Source: Nemesobacter sp965249045 (lineage in GTDB: Bacteria; Desulfobacterota_D; UBA1144; Nemesobacterales; Nemesobacteraceae). From it: DNA of 64,000 nucleotides. The notes under the pieces were generated by a model that made no database searches, had not been told where the DNA came from, and saw nothing but the letters and a program-made list of their open reading frames with translations. The translations under genes and the position numbers were made by a program. The DNA is taken from contig OZ252213.1 of assembly GCA_965249045.1 (NCBI GenBank), positions 558,001-622,000 on the forward strand, in the 5' to 3' direction. This document shows positions 1-7,789 of this stretch, in pieces. Position 1 is the first letter of the stretch. Every line of letters begins with the position of its first letter.

Positions 1-700
1 TTCACCTTATCTGATGGATGTTCAGCGTCTGGATAGAGTACGTCTTGTCTCGAAAAGCGATAAAGACGGAACGCGGATAGAAAAGATTAATAAGGGTGCC
101 ACCGGGGCGGCGGCGCTGACCCCGGTTGTTACGGCAATAGGGCTTGATCTGTCGAATTCCTTTTCAATCGTGGGCAAAAAGAATGTTTTACTGGAAGGGA
201 TTTCCGATTATTACTTTCTGCAGGCCTTTCGTCGCTGCTCAGAAACGGACGACATTAACCTTATCCCCAGTACTGGGGCCACAAAGATCCCGCAACTTGT
301 TTCCTTATTGATTGGATGGGGCTTGGAATTTCTGGTGGTTTTGGACAACGATAAAGAAGGGATTAGGGTTGCGGACGAACTTAAGGATAAATTAATGGTG
401 CGGGAGAGCCGTATTGTATTTGTATCCGAGCAGAAAGAAAGTTCCATTGAGGATTTGTTTACGCATGAAGATTTTAACGAGTTCGTGCTTGATGAAACAA
501 CAGCCAACAAAGACCCTGAAATTAAGAACTCAAAATTTTTGAAGAACGAAGATCCGGACAAAGTTTTACTGGCGAAGAAGTTTTTTGAAAAAATCGACAA
601 GACTAGGAAGGATGGAAAAGAGATAGAGTTGTCGAACCCTACGCTTAATAACTTTCAACGAGTGTTTGAGAAAATTGACAAGGAATTTAATCAAGGTTGA
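1..700 (+). CDS. OLD-family (overcoming lysogenization defect) nuclease, C-terminal part; 5' end beyond window
   Basis: The open frame runs in from the left edge: codons before the first ATG (base 14) read S-P-Y-L-M-D, which matches the H-loop region (HSPxL) that closes the ABC-type ATPase domain of OLD proteins. A TOPRIM domain follows, with the acidic motif VLLEGISDYYFLQAF (Glu at about residue 61 counted from base 14) and the VVLDNDKEG motif (DxD at about 111-113). OLD proteins combine an ABC ATPase with a TOPRIM nuclease and act in phage defence, alone or with a partner such as GajB. Whether a partner lies upstream is not visible. What follows downstream is a small unknown ORF and a broken STAND gene, so no partner is obvious on the right. 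Confidence 0.8.
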   Translation, partial: SPYLMDVQRLDRVRLVSKSDKDGTRIEKINKGATGAAALTPVVTAIGLDLSNSFSIVGKKNVLLEGISDYYFLQAFRRCSETDDINLIPSTGATKIPQLVSLLIGWGLEFLVVLDNDKEGIRVADELKDKLMVRESRIVFVSEQKESSIEDLFTHEDFNEFVLDETTANKDPEIKNSKFLKNEDPDKVLLAKKFFEKIDKTRKDGKEIELSNPTLNNFQRVFEKIDKEFNQG

Positions 701-740
701 ATGGAGGACGACATAAAGATTTCTCAGGATAGTTTCGCCA

Positions 741-959
741 TTGGAACAGGACAGCTTTATTGCAAACGCATGGTCAAACGGTTGGACAAATAACGAAACC
801 GGGGTGGGGTACGGGTTAAGGATCAAAACCCGTGACCGTGTCAGAATCTTCAACGAGAACGAGAGGAGCAAACCGGTAACGCTGAGCCTTCTCGAAAACC
901 GAAAAAGTTACGAGGTGACAGTTAGCATTGACAACGACTGTTTCTGGGATTGTTGCTGA
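741..959 (+). CDS. Small hypothetical protein, possibly truncated
   Basis: A 72-codon frame starts 40 bp after the OLD stop, on the same strand. The peptide has an ordered look (AWSNGWTNNETGVGYGLRI, then a basic stretch and a stretch ending in CFWDCC), unlike a random frame, but I cannot assign a family. Its end overlaps the 3' end of the minus-strand STAND pseudogene, so the original C-terminus may have been lost at that junction. The reading could instead start upstream in frame without an ATG. Weak call. Confidence 0.3.
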   Translation: MEQDSFIANAWSNGWTNNETGVGYGLRIKTRDRVRIFNENERSKPVTLSLLENRKSYEVTVSIDNDCFWDCC

Positions 960-1461
960 AACCGCTCAGGCTCACTTTATCGAAAAACTCTCGGGAATTT
1001 TCCGCAAACCTGGACCATTCAAGCATTGTTTGCATATCCTCAGTGTCCGTACGGTTCAGCGGTCCGGTAATAAGTGCGATAACGTCCCGACCCTTTTTAA
1101 ACATGCTGGTATTATTGAAGTCGTTCCATGCGGCCCGAACAACTTCCCAAAAGTCTGAATCCGCCTGCGTAATTCTTAAGGAACGTCTTACCTAGCCCAA
1201 GATTTTGCGGCATTCGTTGTCGGAATCCGCACCAACGAAAACTATCAAATCGTCGGTTTGGTATTCAGCGAATCAGCCTTGAAGCTTTATCTTGACTATA
1301 GGGCCCGCCCCCAATGCCGGCGCATTGCCTCCGGCGAGCATCAGAACGACGAAGGAAGCTTGAACGCAAGACTCGAAGTAATGACCCCTCTCCTCCACTG
1401 GAAAACGGACTAGAAAATTGTTTGTTGTTTTTAGCCACTCGGTCGCTACCCTAGAAAACAC
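922..1461 (-). pseudogene. STAND-type NTPase, N-terminal remnant with two in-frame stops
   Basis: Read on the minus strand, one frame carries a continuous, conserved-looking protein: GHYFESCVQASFVVLMLAGG, then TDDLIVFVG, then WEVVRAAWNDFNN, then GRDVIALITGPLNRTDTED and a segment ending near FSNNPRNS. I recall this order from the N-terminal (nuclease-like and linker) region of very large STAND/NACHT-like NTPases found in defence islands. Two in-frame stops interrupt it, a TGA at 1273-1275 (after LQG) and a TAG after ILG where homologues usually read through (LGQ). The remaining large NTPase and repeat regions are absent; the frame ends at about 922. It is therefore a dead fragment. The family name is from memory and should be confirmed by profile search. 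Confidence 0.6.
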
Positions 1462-1466
1462 CGGAA

Positions 1467-2528
1467 CTAATGGGATTTAATTCTGCTCTCTTTGATAAAG
1501 TATTCTTTCCCCGTAGTTCGCTCTAGAAAGTTTATCAGGTGATTGTTTTTAGTTAGGTAAAAGCAGTTATTAAGTTGACTGTTGTTCTTGAATCCCTTAA
1601 TAATGCGTTTTACTTCTTGTTCTGACAGATCGTTAACAACCTTATTTAATCGGTCGAACCGGTCCCGCGTGTCATCCCAACTGGGTGACTCGATAAACGC
1701 GGTGATCAGGGTGCTCCGCATGCGTTTCTTATTGTTCAGCTTTTTCTCAACGAGCCTGTAAATCTCTGGAACTGAATCCGACGGGCGTTCAAAATTGCCT
1801 TTTAAGGCCTGTTTGCCGCTGACAAAACCCTTCGGGTCGGTATTTTGGAGTTTGAGAGATAAGATCGGGATATTGCGGGCAAGCGCAAAGCCTATTTCCT
1901 GATTGGTCCATACGCTTTTGTGGAAATCATCAGTTATGAAGGTCAGCATGATTTCCATTGTCTCCAGACCTTTCATGATTTCGGCCTGCCATTCAGTCAT
2001 CGGCCCAATAGCGTCATGGGCTACAAATGAGGATATTCCATAGGCTTCCAGAGCGTCGGCCAGCTCTCTTGCTTCTTTCTTGTACTTGTCACGGTGACTT
2101 ATGAAAAGTCTTACCAGCCCGGGTTTCCAGATATCCAGCGTTTCGGGATCAACCCGGGAACGTGCATTCAGTGAGACGGCCTGGCGGTATTCTTCATCAT
2201 TTTCGTTTTCACAGGCAAAGAAAACGTTTTGAAAGTATTCATCTTCGACATCCTTGCATCTTTCAAGATCTTTGCGAATTTCTTCACGATAGGACTTTTC
2301 CTTCCTGAGGTCGATTTCTTCCATAACAGAAGCTGGAAGGAAAAACACAATGTCATAGTCGTGTCTGACCCCACCAAAATCTTCGTAGATTCTGGACGGT
2401 TCTCTGATAAACACTTTTGCCGAACCGGCGATATTCGAAAAAAACTCGTCTTCATACTGATCGTACTCAATCTTTAGTCGTCTCAGATAGGAAACAATTT
2501 TATTGGGCAATTGAAGTTTTATATCCAT
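1467..2528 (-). CDS. TIR-domain protein (predicted NAD-hydrolysing defence effector)
   Basis: A 353-residue protein with an uncharacterised N-terminal domain (about 1-135), a TIR domain at about 138-230 and a C-terminal helical region. The TIR core is clear: LVRLFISHRDKYKKEA (betaA-alphaA), GISSFVAHDAI, then W180-QAE183, where Glu183 fits the catalytic glutamate of bacterial TIR NADases, and LTFITDDFHKSVWTNQEIGFAL. Bacterial TIR proteins typically cleave NAD+ or make cyclic ADPR signals when a sensor detects phage. It lies 22 bp downstream of an unknown gene on the same strand, so the two are probably co-transcribed and the partner may be sensor or regulator. No Shine-Dalgarno sequence is evident; a 14-bp palindrome occupies the gap. 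Confidence 0.85.
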   Translation of the reverse strand: MDIKLQLPNKIVSYLRRLKIEYDQYEDEFFSNIAGSAKVFIREPSRIYEDFGGVRHDYDIVFFLPASVMEEIDLRKEKSYREEIRKDLERCKDVEDEYFQNVFFACENENDEEYRQAVSLNARSRVDPETLDIWKPGLVRLFISHRDKYKKEARELADALEAYGISSFVAHDAIGPMTEWQAEIMKGLETMEIMLTFITDDFHKSVWTNQEIGFALARNIPILSLKLQNTDPKGFVSGKQALKGNFERPSDSVPEIYRLVEKKLNNKKRMRSTLITAFIESPSWDDTRDRFDRLNKVVNDLSEQEVKRIIKGFKNNSQLNNCFYLTKNNHLINFLERTTGKEYFIKESRIKSH

Positions 2529-2535
2529 GTAGCGC

Positions 2536-2549
2536 TTTTCACGTGAAAA
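2536..2549. promoter_or_regulatory. Perfect palindrome in front of the TIR gene
   Basis: TTTTCACGTGAAAA, a 14-bp perfect palindrome, fills most of the 22-bp gap between the partner gene's stop (2551) and the TIR start (2528). It could be an operator, or in RNA a hairpin limiting TIR translation. The function is inferred from position only. Confidence 0.4.
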
Positions 2550-2550
2550 T

Positions 2551-3429
2551 TCAGCTGAGATTTTCCGGTTCTGGAAAATCCTCTGCGTATTTTATGGTCT
2601 TCTGCAGGTTCTCGTTTTTAAAAAATCCGAAATTTTCGTTTTCCGTTTCGTAGAATGTTTGTCTTTTTTCCGTCCACTCGGAACAATCAAGGAGAATAAA
2701 GCCTAGAGAATTTCCATTACTGAATTTTGAAGCATACTGGCCAATTCCAATCACGGTATTTAGATTCGCAACCCTGTTCCTGATAACCCCGCATGCGACT
2801 TTGAGCATTTTTTGGCGAAGTGGACGATAACGCTTCTCGAAATCTCCGGTTTGCGGACATTTTAGCTGTAAAAATACGTATCCCTTATCTTTTTGAAGCG
2901 AAGACATGAATTTAACTTTGGGAAGCACAGCATGATCGGTTTCGGGGAAACCGCGTACCTCTTTCCGTATTTCTTCGGATAACAATCGGCGTGCAAAACG
3001 TGGTTCTTTTGCCATTTCGCATATAAGACGCTGTCCTCTTTCTAAATCAATATCGTTGAGTAAAGCCCCATCAAGCATATCCTGGCATACTTGCTGTATA
3101 AGTTTGTCCCAAAAATAGGAAATCTCATTCGCTTCTTTTCTCCTTTTATAAGATTCTGATTTGGCAAAATATTCCCAAAGTCCATCTGCTGCTATAATGG
3201 AAGAGTTCGGATTTCCGGGGTTGATACGATATTTGTTCCGACTTTCGTCATAGTTGAGAAAGTAGTGTGCGAGAAGTTCATGTTCTCCAAAATACAGAAG
3301 AGACTCGCATGTGCTGATTGTTTTTTCCTTATCGTTTATGAACTCGGTGAAATCGGAGATAGTGTCAAGTTCACGCAGGACAGTTTCAACGTTGGAACTG
3401 TCTAGCCCGCATTTCTCACAAGGAGGCAT
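2551..3429 (-). CDS. Unknown partner of the TIR protein; 5' end replaced by IS1380 terminal repeat
   Basis: I do not recognise a named family. The frame gives 292 residues rich in charged helices, with a more conserved-looking C-terminal half (LQLKCPQTGDFEKRYRPLR, then NTVIGIGQYASKFSNGNSLGFILLDCSEW) that could be an alpha/beta sensor or nuclease-like domain. The apparent start MPPCEKCGL is not native: bases 3406-3420, which encode CEKCG, are the left terminal inverted repeat of the neighbouring IS1380 element, and the ATG at 3429 is inside that element. Native coding begins at about base 3405. On the far side of the IS an ATG at 5177 (minus strand) stays open and in frame to the insertion point after removing the IS and one target copy, so it may be the lost 5' end. 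The operon is probably silenced or driven from within the IS. Confidence 0.65.
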   Translation of the reverse strand: MPPCEKCGLDSSNVETVLRELDTISDFTEFINDKEKTISTCESLLYFGEHELLAHYFLNYDESRNKYRINPGNPNSSIIAADGLWEYFAKSESYKRRKEANEISYFWDKLIQQVCQDMLDGALLNDIDLERGQRLICEMAKEPRFARRLLSEEIRKEVRGFPETDHAVLPKVKFMSSLQKDKGYVFLQLKCPQTGDFEKRYRPLRQKMLKVACGVIRNRVANLNTVIGIGQYASKFSNGNSLGFILLDCSEWTEKRQTFYETENENFGFFKNENLQKTIKYAEDFPEPENLS

Positions 3430-3434
3430 AGAAA

Positions 3435-3500
3435 AAGGCCGTTGTATGTGTTATAATACAGTTATTACAGTAACTTAAAACACAGGAGAACAACGGCCTT
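3435..3500 (+). promoter_or_regulatory. IS1380 transposase control region: internal -10 inside an RBS-flanking stem
   Basis: AAGGCCGTTGT (3435-3445) and its exact complement ACAACGGCCTT (3490-3500) can pair; the right arm touches the ATG at 3501 and the AGGAGA ribosome site (3484-3489) is directly before it. A consensus -10 TATAAT lies in the loop (3452-3457), with a poor -35. Transcripts entering from outside would contain both arms and could hide the start, while transcripts from the internal promoter lack the left arm. This is the logic known for IS10 and IS50; here it is inferred. Confidence 0.55.
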
Positions 3501-4901
3501 ATGAGTACACAGTGTAACACGAAACAAATCGAATTTCTACCCTTCAAAAGTCTCGAAACATCCAGGAACAGCCCCGGTTCTAAAAGAACCCGCAAAGTAA
3601 TTGCTAAATTTGACTCTGACAAAGTAAGTTCCGACGGCGGAGTGGCCCTGCTTCGCGAAGCGGAGCACCGTTTTGGAGTCATCAGGAGGTTCGCCGAGTG
3701 CTTCATCGATCATCGAAACCCCAATTACATCACCCATCCCGTATTCTCCATAGTTGCGCAGCGGGTACTTGCCATCTGCTGCGGTTACGAAGACGTAAAC
3801 GACCACGACAGGTTCAGGAGCGACCCTCTTGCGTCGATGTTCTGCGGTACATCTTCTCCCCTTGCGGGCAAAAGCACGGTCAACCGTATGGAGCTGGGCG
3901 AGCCGGAGACAGACCGTTACAAGAAGATAGTCGCGGACTTCTGTGCGATAGAAAGGCAGTTTGTAGAGCTGTTCAGGAGGTTCCACGGTAAAGCGCCCAG
4001 AAAGATCGTGCTCGATATCGATGTAACCGATGATCCGGTGCACGGGAATCAGGAAGGGAAGTTCTATCACGGTTACTACGGGGGGTACTGTTACGCCCCT
4101 TCTTATATATTCTGCGGGCGCCATCTGCTAGGGTGTCAGCTTAGGGAGGCCAACCAGGACTCTGCGGCGGGAGCCACAGAAGAACTTGAGCGGATAGTCT
4201 CGCAGATTCGAGAGAAATGGAAAAACACTCGCATTATAATACGGGGGGACGCTGGGTTCTGCAGGGATGAGCTTATGAGCTGGTGTGAGGGAAACGGGGT
4301 CGATTACGTACTGGGCATGGGGAGAACGTCGAGGTTGATGAAAAGGGTCAAGAAGCAGGCGCGCAAGGCGCAGGTGGATTACATGAAGACCAAAAGGCCT
4401 TCGCGCAGGTTCGCAAGTTTTTGGTTCAGGACAAAGAAAAGCTGGAGCTGCAGACGGAGGGTGGTGTGCAAGGCGGAACATCTGGAGAGGGGATCCAATA
4501 CCCGTTTCATAGTAACTTCACTTGGGCATCAAGAATATGACGCAAGGACTCTTTACGAGAAGGTCTACTGCGCCCGCGGGGAGATGGAGAACCGTATAAA
4601 GGCCCAGCAGCTGCAACTGTTCTCCGACCGCACTTCGACCCATTACATGCGTTCAAACCAGTTGAGGATGTACTTCTCTGCCTTTGCCTACATACTGATG
4701 GAGTGCGTGAGGAGGGAGGGGCTGAGGGGAACCCGCTATGCGATGGCGCAATGCGATACCATAAGGCTTAAGCTCATAAAGATCGGTACGGTGGTAAGGA
4801 CGAGTGCGCGGAGGGTGGTGCTGTCGTTCTCCGAGAGTTATCCGTACCAGAACCTGTTCCGCCAAGTGTTATGGAAGCTTCAGAAAGTGTCCTTGGGTTG
4901 A
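3501..4901 (+). CDS. IS1380-family transposase
   Basis: A 466-residue DDE transposase of full family length. Family signatures include FDSDKVSSDGGVALLREAE near the N-terminus, CGYEDVNDHDRFRSDP, the first catalytic aspartates in LDIDVTDDPVHGNQ, the RGDAGFCRDELMSW block, and the C-terminal segment ending in YPYQNLFRQVLWKL. No internal stop or frameshift is visible, so it may be active. ATG start has AGGAGA upstream within the stem described separately. Confidence 0.92.
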   Translation: MSTQCNTKQIEFLPFKSLETSRNSPGSKRTRKVIAKFDSDKVSSDGGVALLREAEHRFGVIRRFAECFIDHRNPNYITHPVFSIVAQRVLAICCGYEDVNDHDRFRSDPLASMFCGTSSPLAGKSTVNRMELGEPETDRYKKIVADFCAIERQFVELFRRFHGKAPRKIVLDIDVTDDPVHGNQEGKFYHGYYGGYCYAPSYIFCGRHLLGCQLREANQDSAAGATEELERIVSQIREKWKNTRIIIRGDAGFCRDELMSWCEGNGVDYVLGMGRTSRLMKRVKKQARKAQVDYMKTKRPSRRFASFWFRTKKSWSCRRRVVCKAEHLERGSNTRFIVTSLGHQEYDARTLYEKVYCARGEMENRIKAQQLQLFSDRTSTHYMRSNQLRMYFSAFAYILMECVRREGLRGTRYAMAQCDTIRLKLIKIGTVVRTSARRVVLSFSESYPYQNLFRQVLWKLQKVSLG

Positions 4902-5104
4902 ATCAGGGTTTATGAATCTGGCTGTCCGGCAAAGTCAGGGGACAGCTATGTCCGTATACTGCTACGGACTGTGATTCGGGTAAAAAATCCCCCGAATTAC
5001 CAACCTCTGTCCGGAAAAAACTCCTGACTACAGCAAATCCAGATGAAATACGGAATCTGATCCCTAAAAACTCTTCCCTCTTGTCCCTTTGTGAGAAATG
5101 CGGG

Positions 5105-5309
5105 TTAGTGTTAGTAAAACAAAACACAATGCTTGAACCAAAAACTCCTTTCTCCCTTCAGCAACTTCATGCTGCATCCCTCGCCAACCCGCCACCCAGA
5201 CCTAGATGTCAGGCAAGTTGTCTCGATTTTTGATCGTGGTTTTAATTTTGTTAGAAAAACCCTTTACGTTATCATATAAGATGAATGTAAGTAATGAGGT
5301 TTTTCACGA
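5105..5309. other. Junction sequence right of IS1380; possible severed 5' end of the TIR partner gene
   Basis: About 200 bp between the IS end and the next gene. On the minus strand an ATG at 5177 starts 23 codons (5177-5109) that join in frame to the partner gene if the IS and one target copy are removed; a stop lies upstream at 5204-5202. The open stretch is short enough to occur by chance. AT-rich sequence from about 5230 probably holds the promoter of the gene at 5310. Confidence 0.35.
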
Positions 5310-6182
5310 ATGGAATACGTAAAACTAAAAACCGTAAGTCTTAAAAATCACCTGAGATTAAATGAGCGATGGCTTCAGGATGTTATTGTCGAGGACCCTT
5401 CCGTGCTGGGTCTTGGTGATGTGGTGGTAAAGGATAAAGAGCGTGTTCATCCTGGAGCGGGCCGACTTGATCTGTTGTTGCAGGATGTTGACGGCAACGG
5501 TCGATATGAAGTTGAGATACAACTCGGCGCAACGGATGAATCTCATCTGATCCGGACGATTGAGTACTGGGATATCGAGCGCAAGAAGTACCCCCAGTAT
5601 GAGCATACGGCGGTTATCGTTGCGGAGAACATCACTTCTAGATTTTTCAATGTGATTGGGCTTTTCAACGGCGTTATCCCGCTCATGGCCATTCAGGTAG
5701 CTGCGATTGAGGCCGCCAAGGGGGCGGTAGGCCTACAGTTCATCAAAGTTATAGATACTGTGGAACTGGGTTATCTTGACGATGACAAAGAGTCCGAGCC
5801 CACCGACAGAAAGTACTGGGAAACGGTTCGGGGCACCAAAGAGACGGTGGAACTTGCCGATCAGGTGTTTGCCTTGGCCAAGGAATTCGCTCCAGAAACC
5901 AAGCTTGAGCTAAGCTACAACAAGCATTACATAGGATTTAGGATTGATGGCCATCCCCGCAACTTCGCCACTCTGCGGCCTCAGAAAAGGGGGATGCGCT
6001 TGGATCTCAGGATTCCCAAGGACGAAATGATTACTGAAATAATTGTCGGGGCAGAACTGGATTTCATGGGTTATGATAAGCATTTTGGCACCTATAAGAT
6101 CAAGCTTTTTGCTGAGGACCTAACCAAAAATAAAGAGGCTATAGATTCTTTACTTGAACTTGCGTATGATTTTTTCAGGTGA
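5310..6182 (+). CDS. Predicted PD-(D/E)XK-fold nuclease-like protein
   Basis: A 290-residue protein of a widespread uncharacterised family. The N-terminal half reads like a restriction-endonuclease fold: GAGRLDLLL (Asp54), then YEVEIQLG (Glu69, Gln71 in the ExK/ExQ position), then SHLIRTIEYWDIERKKYPQYEH and AVIVAEN. The C-terminal part (about 195-290, ending in KIKLFAEDLTKNKEAIDSLLELAYDFF) resembles DUF5655-type tails. It is likely to bind or cut nucleic acid; the target is unknown. It is a single gene with its own upstream AT-rich region, lying between the IS1380 element and a transposase remnant, in the middle of defence genes. ATG start; no canonical Shine-Dalgarno sequence stands out. Confidence 0.7.
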   Translation: MEYVKLKTVSLKNHLRLNERWLQDVIVEDPSVLGLGDVVVKDKERVHPGAGRLDLLLQDVDGNGRYEVEIQLGATDESHLIRTIEYWDIERKKYPQYEHTAVIVAENITSRFFNVIGLFNGVIPLMAIQVAAIEAAKGAVGLQFIKVIDTVELGYLDDDKESEPTDRKYWETVRGTKETVELADQVFALAKEFAPETKLELSYNKHYIGFRIDGHPRNFATLRPQKRGMRLDLRIPKDEMITEIIVGAELDFMGYDKHFGTYKIKLFAEDLTKNKEAIDSLLELAYDFFR

Positions 6183-6229
6183 TTCGGACAGAAACTATCT
6201 TAAACCACACATATTGAATTTTTGGAAAC

Positions 6230-6357
6230 ATGGTAAAGGAAACGGTAAAAGAAGGTTCCGCGGTCTATACGGATCAGAATGCAGGGTAAAGAGGGCGTAA
6301 AGAAAAACCACAAGCATGAGGCGGCAACCCACAGCGTAGAAGAGTACATAAAGGGGT
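6230..6357 (+). pseudogene. IS1595/ISXO2-like transposase remnant, in a 620-bp gap
   Basis: Between 6183 and 6803 there is no intact gene. The frame from ATG 6230 reads MVKETVKEGSAVYTDQNAG and stops; the adjacent frame continues with KEGVKKNHKHEAATHSVEEY. Together these match the VYTDxxxxYxG...NHxHExxxHSxGEY core of IS1595-type (ISXO2-like) transposases, so this is a frameshifted fragment. Downstream, 6360-6800, I see no further coding sequence I can name. A 176-codon minus-strand frame (6200-6730) covers the same stretch but looks non-coding. Confidence 0.5.
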
Positions 6358-6803
6358 GGCAAGTCCATCCTCTTGATAGAATACAAATGGACTCATACGC
6401 CGGTATTTTCCGAAGCTGACGCAATAGGATGCAAACAGAACCAAGACAGCAAAATATTATGTACTTGGACAACCTCCGTATGTTAGAATTAAATTGGGCC
6501 CTAGCCGCCCTGCATAGACGTTGAAATTGGTCGCATTCAGTTGACAGGCGCAGAGTATCGAAGAAATTTCTGTGGAACGAAGTGCTCTGGATGAACGACG
6601 TCTTGTTTTTTCGTTGGAACTGGGAAATGCGTACATGGATTAGGGTTAATACCGCTGGGGAACCTGCGCAGTCGTCGGCAGTCTGATTTCCAGTCAGAAG
6701 ACGATTTACAGGTTTTGTGTATTTAGCCATGCCGGCCGGTTTTATCTGCTGTGTGCACGGGCCGTTGGAAGAAGTATTAGTGTCGTTGGAGGCGATAATT
6801 TAA

Positions 6804-7778
6804 GTGGCACAGTCGGATTTGATCATCAAGCTAATCAGAAGCGCCGCCGATTCGGATCAGACTGCTTTCCGGAAAGTGGCCGAGGATCTGATCTCGGAGG
6901 AAACCCGCAAGGGGCACCGCATTCTGGCGGAGCGCATGCGCAAGGCACTGAATCCCTCTTATAACGGCAACGAAGGCAGCCAGTCAAACGGTCACGCGTT
7001 GAAACCGCAGGGTGAACTGTTCTATGAAATTACGCCTGAGCGGGAACTTGGCAGCCTGCTTCTGCCTCTGGGAGTTGAAGAGCAGATACGTGAACTTGTA
7101 GAAGAACAGCACCGGTCAGAACTGCTGCATTCCTACAATCTCAGGGCGAGACACCGGCTGCTCTTCGCAGGACCTCCTGGGAACGGAAAGACGGCCCTTG
7201 CTGAAGCTCTGGCTTATGAATTGATGTATCCTTTGATCGTAATCCGCTATGAATCGCTGATCGGCAGTTACTTGGGAGAGACATCCGGTCGCCTTAAAAA
7301 GATTCTTGAATACGCTCGCACCTGCAGATGCGTGCTGTTTTTCGATGAGTTCGAAACCCTGGGGAAGGAGCGCGGCGATACCCGCGAAACCGGGGAGATA
7401 AAACGCATCGTCAGTTCACTGCTGCTGCAGACCGACCTGCTGCCGGATTACGTGGTGTTTGTGGCGGCCAGTAATCATCCCGAATTGCTTGACAGGGCGG
7501 TGTGGCGCAGGTTCCAGGTCAAAATTGAACTCCCCCTGCCTACCCACAAGCAGTTGCGCGCGCTGATTGACACCGTGGCGGAACGTTGCGGAACCAAGCT
7601 TGGCTATGGCACGGAAACCGTCGCCAAGGCACTGCGGGGCGCAAGTTATTCGGAAGCCGAGCAGTTCTGTCTGGATATCGCGCGTCGCGCAACATTGTCA
7701 AATCAAAGCGTCAATGCCCGACAAATCACCGGGCGCAAGTTAAAACAGTGGAGAGCGAGACTGCAGCCAAGCAGTTAA
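6804..7778 (+). CDS. AAA+ ATPase paired with a subtilisin-like protease
   Basis: A 324-residue AAA+ protein with GTG start and GGAGG 11 bp upstream (6788-6792). After a helical N-terminal segment (1-100) come Walker A GPPGNGKT (123-130), Walker B VLFFDEFE (177-184), sensor-1 region FVAASNHPELLD and an arginine-finger region RAVWRRF. The fold resembles the FtsH/spastin-like clade of single-ring AAA+ ATPases. The protease gene starts 11 bp downstream, so the pair is an operon and probably one system: the ATPase may sense, remodel or deliver substrate to the protease. I recall such AAA+/subtilase gene pairs as recurrent in genomic islands; their role here is inferred. Confidence 0.85.
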   Translation: MAQSDLIIKLIRSAADSDQTAFRKVAEDLISEETRKGHRILAERMRKALNPSYNGNEGSQSNGHALKPQGELFYEITPERELGSLLLPLGVEEQIRELVEEQHRSELLHSYNLRARHRLLFAGPPGNGKTALAEALAYELMYPLIVIRYESLIGSYLGETSGRLKKILEYARTCRCVLFFDEFETLGKERGDTRETGEIKRIVSSLLLQTDLLPDYVVFVAASNHPELLDRAVWRRFQVKIELPLPTHKQLRALIDTVAERCGTKLGYGTETVAKALRGASYSEAEQFCLDIARRATLSNQSVNARQITGRKLKQWRARLQPSS

Positions 7779-7789
7779 GAACTTAAGAC

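Larger units (their letters stand above)
3406..5104 (+). mobile_element. IS1380-family insertion sequence, complete, 1,699 bp
   Basis: The ends are defined by inverted repeats: CCCGCATTTCTCACA at 3406-3420 and its reverse complement at 5090-5104, matching for 16 bp with partial similarity beyond. Flanking four bases are CTAG (3402-3405) and TTAG (5105-5108), consistent with a 4-bp target duplication that has one mismatch. The single transposase gene lies between. The 185 bp after the transposase stop are non-coding. The element inserted into, or just at the start of, the minus-strand TIR partner gene. Confidence 0.85.

Noticed and set aside
3406..3429. CxxC zinc-finger at the N-terminus of the TIR partner
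   Set aside because: The bases belong to the IS1380 terminal inverted repeat, so the motif is accidental.
6380..6425. Peptide NTNGLIRRYFPK suggesting an IS30 fragment after the IS1595-like relic
   Set aside because: Only about 12 residues match and nothing around supports IS30; could be chance.
6200..6730. 176-codon minus-strand ORF
   Set aside because: The peptide lacks any ordered pattern, and the plus strand of the same region holds a transposase relic.
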